Assembly (NCBI GenBank): GCA_003135055.1 | Contig: PLDF01000216.1 | Span: 1 to 35,527 of the forward strand | DNA from: Bryobacterales bacterium | Lineage (GTDB): Bacteria; Acidobacteriota; Terriglobia; Bryobacterales; Bryobacteraceae | DNA length: 35,527 nt | Reading direction: 5' to 3' | Part shown: positions 7,369 to 14,942 of the stretch, one piece after another | Layout of the letters: every line of letters starts with the position of its first letter | How positions within the stretch are numbered: position 1 is the first letter of the stretch | The notes under the pieces: generated by a model | What the model saw: the letters and a program-made list of their open reading frames with translations, nothing else | Databases searched by the model: none | What the model was told of the DNA's origin: nothing | Position numbers and translations under genes: made by a program

Positions 7369-7716
7369 TTACTTCAGAAAATCCTCGCGCACCGGGTTAA
7401 AGCTATCCACCAAACGCGCGCGCGCCGAAAGAAGCTGTATAGCGTGAGGCCGGCCGGATGGAATCGCCACCAGATCGCCGGCGCGCAAATGCCGCGGCGC
7501 ATCGCCCTCCACCAGGAACAGCACTTCACCCTCGGAGACGAAGGTAGTCTGCTCGTGAGGATGCGAATGGTAGGGATCGGCCGCGGCCCACGGCCCGTTT
7601 TCCAGATCGAGCAGGACCGTCATCAGCTGGCTGGTATGAACGATGCGGCGCTCGCACCCTTCGCGGAAGCGCTCGCCCTGCGAATCGCGATAAGAAACCA
7701 TAGAAACAGCATTCAT
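7369..7716 (-). CDS. Small cupin-fold protein
   Basis: 115 residues from ATG 7716, with GAGGAG 5 nt upstream. A single conserved beta-barrel: cupin motif 1 is YHSHPHEQTTFVSEGEVLF (metal-binding His-x-His and Glu/Gln), motif 2 is AGDLVAIPSGRPHAIQ with the third His. The closest general match is KdgF-like or dimethylsulfoniopropionate-lyase-like small cupins, which handle sugars or act as metal-dependent isomerases; the substrate cannot be read from sequence. It ends 16 nt upstream of the speD promoter, and is probably a separate unit. Confidence 0.8.
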   Translation of the reverse strand: MNAVSMVSYRDSQGERFREGCERRIVHTSQLMTVLLDLENGPWAAADPYHSHPHEQTTFVSEGEVLFLVEGDAPRHLRAGDLVAIPSGRPHAIQLLSARARLVDSFNPVREDFLK

Positions 7717-7843
7717 AATTCTCCTCAGTGTAACGTGGCGTGGACGCCCAGTACCACTCATACGAGATCCGCACGCGACCCAATGGGTCGCGCCCCTGGG
7801 TCACGCTCTTGCGCTCGGATCAACCATTACGCGGGAGAGGAGA

Positions 7844-8818
7844 CTAGTTCTCAGTGGGCGTCTTCTCGACATGATCGATAACGATCAACTCCACGGGTCC
7901 CTTTCTCGGCTCCAGTCTAAGCCCGAGCTGCGCTTGCACGGCCCCGAAAATATCGGGGAGAGGTTCCGCTTCCGGCAGACCCGCCGCCGGCGTACCTGCT
8001 GCACCCAATCCTGGAGGCGGCGGCATTGGCCCCATGGGCCCATTCATTCCCTCCGGCGAATAGGTCAGGGTGAAATCGTATTTCGCTCTTAGCGCGGTCG
8101 CATCCGTCACTGGCCGGCTCATTAGGCCTGTCAACCGGTCTGCTAAGTCCAGCATCGTTTTCTGTCGACCGAACATTCGGGCACGGCCGGGCATCATGAA
8201 TATGACTATGGGTGCTCCCGCCGGGACTTCCAGGACCGGAAAGCCGTCCGAATCGATTTTGGGTTGCGAAGGCAGCGGCGGCGGGAGTGGCGGGTCACTG
8301 TCATTCACGGGAACTGCTTCCGTCGACTCCTTCATCCTAGGTCCATTCCTGGCCACTACCAGCGAGTACATCGGGAGCTCTTTAGTTTCCCGATGGCTCG
8401 TCATTTTGAACCGTTCCGCAAGCGGGTTCTGCAGCATCGCCCGGAACTGCTCCTTAGTAGTGTCGGGCGGCATGGTGGCCGTAATATCGAACCTCTCCGT
8501 ATCCAGCAAGCCCGGCCCAACGACCTGAAAGGTCTTCATGTCGTAGGCGGTCGTCAAAAGGTTCCTCAGGGTCATGTACGGATAGTGAATCCGGCCGGGG
8601 TCCTGAGTTCCGGGGCCTCCGCTAGGCCGCGGCAATAACATTCTGCCTTGGCCGTCGGGCGTCAGCGGCGTCGCCGGCTTAATCGATGCTGCATCGAAGG
8701 TAAGCGGCTTGTCCACGGCTTGGCCATGGGCCGGGACGGTGACCGAGGCCATGACGAGGGCCATGACGAAGCGCCATGTGAGCGCCAGTAATCCATTCTG
8801 CACGGTTGCCGCGAGCAT
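7844..8818 (-). CDS. TIGR03435-family secreted protein
   Basis: 324 residues from ATG 8818, with GGAG 7 nt upstream. An N-terminal signal peptide ends at about AHGQA. The family signature is clear: DAASIKPA near the N-terminus, MTLRNLLTTAYDMKTFQVVGP, LLDTERFDITATMPP, LQNPLAERFKMTSHRETKELPMY, and the C-terminal QLGLRLEPRKGPVELIVIDH. This family is greatly expanded in Solibacter-like Acidobacteriota and has no known function; members often sit beside BlaI/MecI-type regulators and M56 peptidases, neither of which is present here. A Pro-rich stretch (about 261-290) precedes the last domain. Confidence 0.92.
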   Translation of the reverse strand: MLAATVQNGLLALTWRFVMALVMASVTVPAHGQAVDKPLTFDAASIKPATPLTPDGQGRMLLPRPSGGPGTQDPGRIHYPYMTLRNLLTTAYDMKTFQVVGPGLLDTERFDITATMPPDTTKEQFRAMLQNPLAERFKMTSHRETKELPMYSLVVARNGPRMKESTEAVPVNDSDPPLPPPLPSQPKIDSDGFPVLEVPAGAPIVIFMMPGRARMFGRQKTMLDLADRLTGLMSRPVTDATALRAKYDFTLTYSPEGMNGPMGPMPPPPGLGAAGTPAAGLPEAEPLPDIFGAVQAQLGLRLEPRKGPVELIVIDHVEKTPTEN

Positions 8819-8889
8819 CTTTGACTCCTTTGCGCCGCCAGTCTATTTATTCCGCGCCCATATTCGGGACGAGCGCGCTGAATCATGCT

Positions 8890-8925
8890 TACTAATTAGT
8901 TAGTATTTTTGGCCGCTCATGTCAA
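8890..8925 (-). promoter_or_regulatory. Promoter with A/T palindrome upstream of the TIGR03435 gene
   Basis: Minus strand: a perfect -35 box TTGACA (8925-8920). About 15-17 nt further on, an inverted repeat TACTAA-TTAG-TTAGTA (8890-8905, containing the perfect 10-mer ACTAATTAGT) covers the -10 position. The layout suits a small dimeric repressor. The cognate regulator is not in the window. Confidence 0.5.
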
Positions 8926-9064
8926 GCCTCCGGAACAAAACCTGCCTGCACAGGCGGCGATGTCACTCAAACGCCGTCTTTCCAATGGTCCACGCTCGCT
9001 GTGACGGGCTTTGGCGGCCACACAGTGCCAGTCCGGACACAATTTCCGCTTACGGAGAAGACTC

Positions 9065-9939
9065 ATGTTCGATAACTCGACTCGCATCTCGCTGGCGAGT
9101 CTGTACGTGCTGTTTTGCCTAGCCGCGCCGTCCCTGCGCGCCGCCGACGATCCCAAGGAAATCGTCCGCCGCGCTCTGCGGATTAATGCGCGCAACCGCG
9201 GGTCGGAGCGCAGCTACACCTACGCTCAACGCGATGAGAGCGCACGCTTGACAGCGCCGGCGCGGTCAAGAGGCGTGAGTCCAAGACTTGGGATGTCGTC
9301 ACGTTGCAGGGATCTCAGTTTCGCCGCCTGACGCAGCGCGACGACAAGCCACTCTCGCCGAAGGAGGAGCAGCAGCAGGAAGCGGGCCGCCAAAAGCGCG
9401 AGGCGGCCCGGCGAAAGACCGCAGAGTTACGCGCCAGGGAAACGCCCGAACAACGCCAGAAGCGCCTGGATGCCAGGGAACGCGCCCGCAAGCGGGAGCA
9501 GCAGGAAATGGAGGAGGCTATCGACGGTTTCGATCTGCGCCTGATTGGAGACGAGCAGGTCGACGGAGTTCCCGTGTGGGCGATCGACGGCGTGCCGCGG
9601 AAGGGCTATAAGTTCAAGTCCAATGAGTCAGCCAGCGTCTTAGGTAAGATGAAGGGCCGCATCTGGGTCGCTAAGAGCGACTATCAGCCGGTCAGGATCG
9701 ACGCCGAGACTACCGGCACGATTGCGTTTGGCACAGTCCTCGCGCGCATCTACAAAGGCGCCCGCGTTCATGTTGAGTATACCTATGTCAACGGCGAAGT
9801 TTGGCTGCCTAAGCGCGAAAGTTTCGGCGTATCCGGCCGCATCCTGCTGGTGAAAGGACTCCACGAAGAAGGCGATTCCACCTACAGCAACTACAAGAAA
9901 TTCTCCGCCGATTCCCGCATCATAGACGACGACCGGTAG
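9065..9939 (+). pseudogene. Secreted outer-membrane-sorting-like protein, frameshifted
   Basis: ATG 9065 (GGAGA upstream) opens a signal peptide ending in SLRAADDPKE, followed by IVRRALRINARN and SYTYAQRDE. The frame then closes, but the neighbouring frame continues the same protein: RTLDSAGAVKRRESKTWDVV, then a charged coiled-coil stretch, GFDLRLIGDEQVDGVPVWAI, GKMKGRIWVAKSDYQPVRI and EVWLPKRESF. The break is at about 9230-9245 and needs one additional base. Intact relatives of about 290 residues occur in Acidobacteriota as signal-bearing proteins resembling lipoprotein-sorting (LolA-like) folds. A single lesion means a sequencing error is as likely as a true pseudogene. Confidence 0.7.
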
Positions 9940-10160
9940 CAGCCGCGCGGCTGCACGATCCGGCATGATACGGCCCGAGTGACCGCCGGCGCCGCACTTT
10001 GTCTTGAGCGCGCGGAGGCGACCAATCTGCAAGCCGCCTTTGCGAAAGAGTAGTCTGGCGTCGCTCCCTCGCGCGCGCGGAACAGTTGCCAGCCGGATGT
10101 CCGGCGCCGCCGAACAACGCCCGGGTGAGGAAGCCGCCCAGCGCGGCCGGCATCGCGATG

Positions 10161-10682
10161 CTATTTCACGATCTCGCCGCAGGCGATGCGATCGCCGGCG
10201 TTGCCCGATGGGTCCGACTTCAGATCGTCCGCCTTCGCGTGAATCACCAGAGCCGTTCCGCCATTCGAGAAGATCGAATGATTGTCACTGCCCATGTTCA
10301 CGAACAAATCCGTGAACGTCATTTTGGCCGTACCGTTCGCCTTCACGGTAAAATTATTCATGTCGCCGGCGTGCGGATGCGGAGTCGCCGGATTGTTGAT
10401 CCCGTGATGCGAGCTTTCCGGGTTGAAGTGCCCGCCCGCGGTGGTGAATCCCGGGGCTTCGCACTTCGCGGTCTGATGGATGTGGAATGCGTGCTCGCCC
10501 GGCGGGAGGTTCTTCGCGTCCAGCTTGATGGTTACGCCCTTGTCCCCCTTGATCGCGCTGATCGTCGCCGTGCCGACGCTCTGCCCTTGGGCGTTCTTCA
10601 ACTCCACCGTCTTTGAAGCGGCAAAAAGCGCCATCGCGCCGAAAACTCCGGTGAGCGCAACAGCAAGATATTGTCTAGTCAT
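10161..10682 (-). CDS. sodC: Periplasmic Cu/Zn superoxide dismutase
   Basis: 173 residues from ATG 10682, with AAGGAG 6 nt upstream. The signal peptide covers about residues 1-22. All metal ligands are present: HAFHIH (copper), GGHFNP (bridging His), SSHHG and HAGD (zinc), VIHAKADD (copper). The disulfide pair is in TAKCEAPGF and RIACGEI. It converts superoxide to peroxide and oxygen in the periplasm. It starts 9 nt after the stop of the mutarotase-like gene and is likely co-transcribed with it. Sequence and length are normal for the family. Confidence 0.95.
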   Translation of the reverse strand: MTRQYLAVALTGVFGAMALFAASKTVELKNAQGQSVGTATISAIKGDKGVTIKLDAKNLPPGEHAFHIHQTAKCEAPGFTTAGGHFNPESSHHGINNPATPHPHAGDMNNFTVKANGTAKMTFTDLFVNMGSDNHSIFSNGGTALVIHAKADDLKSDPSGNAGDRIACGEIVK

Positions 10683-10691
10683 GTTTTCTCC

Positions 10692-11786
10692 TTACGATGA
10701 ACCAGTGTATCCCAATCGGCGCCGCTTTTCCGCCGCTTTTGGACTATTACGAACCGGGGGGAATTCCGGGACACTGCGGGCGGACCAGGTGAGCGCTACG
10801 TATTCCAGCTCGATGCGGCTGCCCGCCCCCAGCCAGCGATAGGTGGGAACGCCGAAGAGTCTGTGGCGCTCAATCATCCGAAGCCGTGACTCGGGCATCG
10901 GGGAAACACCGAACTCCATTCCCCGCGCGAGAGTCCGGCCGTTCCAAGGGGCATAGGTGCGGCTACAGTTCTCTTCCCAAACGCCTAACCAGGGGAAGTC
11001 GCTGCGCCTCCAGACGTATCCGAAGGCCAGCCGGTATTGAGGCGCAAAGGCAAGAAAAAAGGCGTCGTCCCGGACGGGGTCCATAAGGTGCGCGGTGTAT
11101 GCACTGGAGGCCGCAAAGTGGTTTGCCACGCGAAGGTCCACGCAGTCTTCGCTGGATTTTGGAGCCATCGGCCAGTAGAACTCGGCGCCCGCACGCAAGT
11201 AGCCGGCGCTTCCGAACTCCGTCTCAAATACTTTGGAGCGGGTGGCGGACATGCGGAACTGCGTGGCGCCCTTTTCGAGGAACGGGGGGCCGAGGGAGAC
11301 GTGCTGGGTCCACGCAATGGGCCGGTCGCTGGCCGAAAGATTGTCCACGACTTCGCGTATCCGGACGGTCCGGCCTTGCAGCTCGATGACGCGCTCGAAG
11401 CGAAGTTGGGCGAGCGGCAGGGATGCGCGCATAGTCATGCGGGTCGCAGCCTGTTCGATTTCGTAGAGCGCGACTGCGGCCTCGCCGTGAGGCGTAATGC
11501 CCGCCGCGGCTTCTTCCGCGGACGGGCCGCCGAAAAGATCGAGACAGAGGCTGTGACCCATAATACCCGCGAGCAGTTTCGCCTCTGGCGCGGCGCCGTA
11601 GTCATGGACGGCGGGGTCATAGGCTGAAGGCTCGATGGACGGCCACGGGGGCGTCCAGAGCGGATTGACGCCGGTCTGCTTATCGAGGATTTCGGCAATA
11701 TGGCCGCCTTCACGAAGGGCGGTCACACGCAGGCGGGAGTTTTCGATGCTGACTGACTTGCGGCCACGGTAGAGAGCGTCGGACAT
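10692..11786 (-). CDS. Galactose mutarotase-like (aldose 1-epimerase fold) protein
   Basis: 364 residues from ATG 11786 (MSDALYRGRKS); no clear ribosome-binding site is seen. The pattern is that of galactose mutarotase-like beta-sandwich proteins: SRLRVTALREGGHIAEI near the start, the central VDNLSASDRPIAWTQHVSLG, and a C-terminal region with MEFGVSPMPESR. Related Acidobacteriota proteins are annotated as aldose 1-epimerases, but I cannot place the catalytic His and Glu with confidence. Probably cytoplasmic, as no signal is seen. It lies between the cytochrome/HhH gene and sodC on the same strand. Confidence 0.7.
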   Translation of the reverse strand: MSDALYRGRKSVSIENSRLRVTALREGGHIAEILDKQTGVNPLWTPPWPSIEPSAYDPAVHDYGAAPEAKLLAGIMGHSLCLDLFGGPSAEEAAAGITPHGEAAVALYEIEQAATRMTMRASLPLAQLRFERVIELQGRTVRIREVVDNLSASDRPIAWTQHVSLGPPFLEKGATQFRMSATRSKVFETEFGSAGYLRAGAEFYWPMAPKSSEDCVDLRVANHFAASSAYTAHLMDPVRDDAFFLAFAPQYRLAFGYVWRRSDFPWLGVWEENCSRTYAPWNGRTLARGMEFGVSPMPESRLRMIERHRLFGVPTYRWLGAGSRIELEYVALTWSARSVPEFPPVRNSPKAAEKRRRLGYTGSS

Positions 11787-11865
11787 GGGGATTATGAAAG
11801 GTGAGGTCAGGGCGCGCACCCATGGCCGGGTTTTGTGGGGCAGATTGTCAATCTGCGAACCGGCC

Positions 11866-12330
11866 TCATGGCTTCTCCTCAAAAACCAGGCGGTCCTTCT
11901 TGGCTTCGATTTTGGCAGCGTCGATCCCGGGGACCTTTTTCAGGTCGTCGATAGATTTGAACGGGCCGTTTTTCGTGCGGTATGCGATTATGGCCGCGGC
12001 TTCCGATCGCTTGAGAGTCAGCCCGCTTTCCAGATCGATTGCGCGAGCCTTGTTGACGTTGATCCGTGGGACTTCCTCGGCCGCAAAGTGGGCCGCGAGA
12101 TAGTCGATGACTGCTTCAGTCTCCTTGTCAGTCGCCTTTGCGCCGAGTGAGACCATCTTGTCTACGGTGGCCGCCCACCCGGCGCGATCCTGGCGAAGGG
12201 ATATGGACCGCGCCAGCTCATGACACTGGCTGCAGAGTCTCTCGGTCTCCGCCTTACCTGGGACGTCGGGCAGTTGGGCCCACGCGGCGCTGGCGAGGAG
12301 CGCCGAGGCCAGTAGAGACTTAAGCCGCAT
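11866..12330 (-). CDS. Exported cytochrome c / helix-hairpin-helix fusion protein
   Basis: 154 residues. A signal peptide (about 1-18, ending AAWA) is followed by a c-type haem site C33-x-x-C36-H37 (LCSQCHELA). The stretch [23 protein letters not shown] resembles short cytochromes of quinohemoprotein type. The C-terminal part (about 90-152) is a ComEA-like double helix-hairpin-helix: [18 protein letters not shown], then [20 protein letters not shown] and [11 protein letters not shown]. HhH pairs usually bind DNA, whereas the N-terminal half is a redox carrier. Neighbouring PQQ-type propeller genes on the same strand make a periplasmic electron-transfer role plausible. Alternatively the HhH part is only a protein-interaction module. 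Confidence 0.8.
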   Translation of the reverse strand: MRLKSLLASALLASAAWAQLPDVPGKAETERLCSQCHELARSISLRQDRAGWAATVDKMVSLGAKATDKETEAVIDYLAAHFAAEEVPRINVNKARAIDLESGLTLKRSEAAAIIAYRTKNGPFKSIDDLKKVPGIDAAKIEAKKDRLVFEEKP

Positions 12331-12365
12331 TTGTCACACACTTTCTGCCGCGGCGTTTCGGTTGG

Positions 12366-12381
12366 CAGGCGAAAGCGCCTG
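12366..12381. repeat. Short palindrome of a dispersed family
   Basis: CAGGCG-AAAG-CGCCTG, a perfect 6-bp stem with AAAG loop. It is related to palindromes at 19405-19424 and 19458-19490, and more loosely to 22566-22591, pointing to a REP-like intergenic family. Confidence 0.6.
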
Positions 12382-12422
12382 AGCTACAAGAAAGCTCGCC
12401 ATGCAAAACCACCGGCGGCAAG

Positions 12423-12497
12423 ACCGCCGGCGCTACCACCGCCGGCGTTACTACCGGCGGCGTTATTACCGGCGGCGTTACCACCGGCGGCGTTACC
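12423..12497. repeat. Five tandem 15-bp GC-rich units
   Basis: Five consecutive 15-bp units of the form ACCGGCGGCGTTACC (first two units ACCGCCGGCG...) fill the gap between the cytochrome/HhH gene and the propeller gene. Just before them, CCGGCGG and CCGCCGG can form a hairpin with loop CAAGA. Any translation is a low-complexity Pro/Thr/Val repeat and is not taken as a gene. Confidence 0.85.
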
Positions 12498-12527
12498 GGG
12501 TCGGCGAAATTGCGTGAGACAGGCGGG

Positions 12528-14069
12528 TTAGTGTTCAATCGGGAAACCAAAGGCGTAGAATGTGCCATCGCTGGCTCCTAAGTATAGTTGACTGCCGATC
12601 GCAGAAAGACCACCAATGCGAACCGCGGCGGACAACGCCTTGCCGCTGTTCCATAACTCCTTACCTGTGGCTCCATCGAGTGCATAGAGGACCGCCGGCG
12701 AAGAGCTAGACACAGCAAATACGACGCCGTTGACTAGGATCGGCGCTAAAGGCGACGCTATCTCGCGCGATGTCCAGCCGGGCTGGAGAACCGGCGCGCC
12801 ACTCTGGCCGGCAACCTTCCACGCCGCGATGGAGTTATTAGACGGGGCCGCAAGCCAACGCGTACCGGCATCCTGCCAGCTTGTCAGCGCGCCCGAGACG
12901 ACCGCGGGGAATGCGGCGCCGGTTAGCGAGGCGTCATCCGGTGATCTCATGGCAACCAGATGCAAGCGGCCGTCGGCGGTTGCCGCGGCGACCATCGTGG
13001 CTTTGTTGTGTTCGGAGCTGTGTTCGGAGTTGTCTGCGGAGTCGTATTCGAAAACCACCGGAGACGAAACGAACGCCTGGTTATCGGAATGGTAGGTAGC
13101 CTTTACCTGCAAAGTCTTGGGCTCAAGAGCAACCAGTTCGCCGCCGGTGGTCGCGACGTACGCCACTCCGTCAGGACCGAAGGCAGCCCCGGCCGAGCCG
13201 GCAACGTCACCGGTGGCCGGCGTCCAATGGACGACCTCCTTGGATTCAATGTCGAGGGCCCACACGCCATTGGGCGCGCCACCACAGCTACCGGAAGTGG
13301 CCGCGTAGGCCACGTTATCGAGTACGATCAAGCCGCGCGCGTTGGCGCCGGCTGGAAGGAATGCCACCGGGGGAGCGGGTTCCTCGCCGTTCGATATGTA
13401 CATCGAGTGGAACATTCCATCGCTCGAGATCACATCCAGAAACGACACTTTGGAGGCGAAGGGATCGTTCGCGGCCCCCCGGCCCCGTCCGCCATCCGGT
13501 GGGGCTTCAGCGGCGCGAGCGGCGGCCTCTGCGATGGTGACGGCTCCTTCGTCCGGCGCTCCGACAGCGCTTTTCGCGGCGGCGCCGCGCCCACCGCCGC
13601 GTCCGCCACGTCCGCCGGGCGCCGCTGGGAAAGCTGCGCCAGTGGGGCGCGCCACATTAGCCGTCATCCCGCCGCCGCAAGGCGCCGAAACGTCGCGCGG
13701 GGCTGCGCCCGCCGCAAGAGACTTCTTCCACTCGACGCGACCCAGGTCGGTGTCGAAAGCGGTGATGTCGCCGGATCTGCTGCCGACCAGCGCGAACGAG
13801 CGAAATCCACGGTATCCGATGTAGCGATTGAGCGTGGCGGCTACGGACGGTTCGCTATTCAGCTTGATTTTCCACGCAACTTGAAAACCGGGTTTCTGTA
13901 CACTGGTCACCGAAATCTTTGGGTCCGTGCGAACCCAGGACGAACGCTGCGCGTCGCCGCCGGCCGTCATCCAATCGGAACTGCCGCGCCCGCCCTGCGC
14001 CCGCGCCGCGGCGGCCCAGACGAATGCGCAAGCAAACGGCAAGGCGGCAGAAGCAGTGAGTCTTCGCAT
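12528..14069 (-). CDS. Exported PQQ-type beta-propeller protein
   Basis: About 513 residues from ATG 14069 (GGAGAGGAG 7-8 nt upstream); the ATG at 14093 would overlap the previous gene and lacks a site. A signal peptide ends near AAARAQGG. Repeats of the PQQ-like propeller are visible: SSDWMTAGGDAQRSSW at the start, DTDLGRVEWKKSLAAGA, GVWALDIESKEVVHW, VLYALDGATGKELWNSG and a last blade LYLGASDGTFYAFG. A Gly/Arg/Ala-rich insertion (about 150-205) breaks the second or third blade. Family members can bind PQQ or serve only as propeller scaffolds; dehydrogenase Asp/Glu residues are not evident. It is paralogous to the gene at 14943-16505. Confidence 0.85.
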   Translation of the reverse strand: MRRLTASAALPFACAFVWAAAARAQGGRGSSDWMTAGGDAQRSSWVRTDPKISVTSVQKPGFQVAWKIKLNSEPSVAATLNRYIGYRGFRSFALVGSRSGDITAFDTDLGRVEWKKSLAAGAAPRDVSAPCGGGMTANVARPTGAAFPAAPGGRGGRGGGRGAAAKSAVGAPDEGAVTIAEAAARAAEAPPDGGRGRGAANDPFASKVSFLDVISSDGMFHSMYISNGEEPAPPVAFLPAGANARGLIVLDNVAYAATSGSCGGAPNGVWALDIESKEVVHWTPATGDVAGSAGAAFGPDGVAYVATTGGELVALEPKTLQVKATYHSDNQAFVSSPVVFEYDSADNSEHSSEHNKATMVAAATADGRLHLVAMRSPDDASLTGAAFPAVVSGALTSWQDAGTRWLAAPSNNSIAAWKVAGQSGAPVLQPGWTSREIASPLAPILVNGVVFAVSSSSPAVLYALDGATGKELWNSGKALSAAVRIGGLSAIGSQLYLGASDGTFYAFGFPIEH

Positions 14070-14089
14070 GGTGATAACTCCTCTCCAGT

Positions 14090-14941
14090 TCATTTTCCAG
14101 CCAACGCCTCGGCAATGGCCTTCTCCGCGAGCGGGGCCATTACAGCGTAACCTGCCTCATTGGGAAGCAGACCGTCGCTGGTTAACTCCTTCTTAAAGTT
14201 GCGCCCTTCGGCAAGAGCGGAGTAATAGTCGAGATAGACGGCGCCGCTGCGCGCGGCATAACCCTTGATCCAGCCGTTCAACCCGATGATCTTGCCTTGA
14301 GGCCGCAACGCCGTCTGATTCCTGAAGCAGTTACAGACAGGCGTGACCGAGGCAAGCACCACGCGGATGCCATTCACTTTGGCCAGCTCAACCATCGAGG
14401 TGATATTTTCCGCGATCATCCCTTCGGTGGAGGGGCCCGTGACACTCGCCATATCGTTCGTGCCCGCCAGGATCACGACTGCCTTCGGCTTGAGTGACAG
14501 GACATCTTGACGGAATCGCACCAGCATTTGCGGCGTGGTCTGGTCTTTGATACCGCGATTTAAGTAGGGCTTGCCCGGGAAGAATCTGCCATCGGCTGCG
14601 CCCCACTGTTCGGTGATTTGGTCGCCAAGGAAGACGACACGGTTCTCTCCCGGTTTGGGAGGCCGAAGCTCGGCGTTTTCGCTGCCGTAATGAGTGAGGC
14701 TGGCCCAATCGATGAGTAGGCGCCTGGCGTGTTCAGTCTGGCTGGCAGGGTCGCCGGTCTGCGCTTTTGCGGACCAGCTAAGTAATAAGAGGCATGCGAG
14801 GGTTGCGATAAGCGGTTTGTTGCGGAAGTTCGGACGGGTAGCGCCAGACCGCTTGGCGAGCGGCTGAAAGAAAGACGCGTTCACACGAGTGTGAACGCTG
14901 CACGCAGGAGTGCGCGCGCCACGTGTTTGAAGCGGAGGCAT
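14090..14941 (-). CDS. SGNH/GDSL-fold protein lacking catalytic Ser and His
   Basis: Start uncertain: ATG 14941 (283 residues, no ribosome site) or GTG 14884 (264 residues, more natural signal peptide with LIATLACLLLLSWSAKAQ). The SGNH blocks are recognisable: block I VVFLGDQITEQWG, block II NRGIKDQT, block III ILAGTNDMA, block V DGLLPNEAGY. Block I normally reads GDS and block V DGxHPN, so the nucleophile Ser is Gln (CAA) and the catalytic His is Leu (CTT). The rest of the fold, including the Gly and Asn of the oxyanion hole, is kept. It is likely a non-catalytic, perhaps ligand-binding, exported protein. Placed between two propeller genes on the same strand. Confidence 0.8.
   Translation of the reverse strand: MPPLQTRGARTPACSVHTRVNASFFQPLAKRSGATRPNFRNKPLIATLACLLLLSWSAKAQTGDPASQTEHARRLLIDWASLTHYGSENAELRPPKPGENRVVFLGDQITEQWGAADGRFFPGKPYLNRGIKDQTTPQMLVRFRQDVLSLKPKAVVILAGTNDMASVTGPSTEGMIAENITSMVELAKVNGIRVVLASVTPVCNCFRNQTALRPQGKIIGLNGWIKGYAARSGAVYLDYYSALAEGRNFKKELTSDGLLPNEAGYAVMAPLAEKAIAEALAGK
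14877..14898 (-). promoter_or_regulatory. Perfect hairpin between propeller and SGNH genes
   Basis: GCGTTCACA-CTCG-TGTGAACGC on the minus strand: a 9-bp perfect stem with a 4-nt loop, 45 nt after the propeller stop codon. No T-run follows. It may be an operator, attenuator or processing site; it overlaps the alternative GTG start of the SGNH gene. Confidence 0.45.
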
Positions 14942-14942
14942 T

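Noticed and set aside
12320-12568. Minus-strand frame with a Thr-Pro-Pro-Val-Val pentapeptide repeat
   Set aside because: It overlaps the ends of both neighbouring genes and is produced by the 15-bp tandem repeat.
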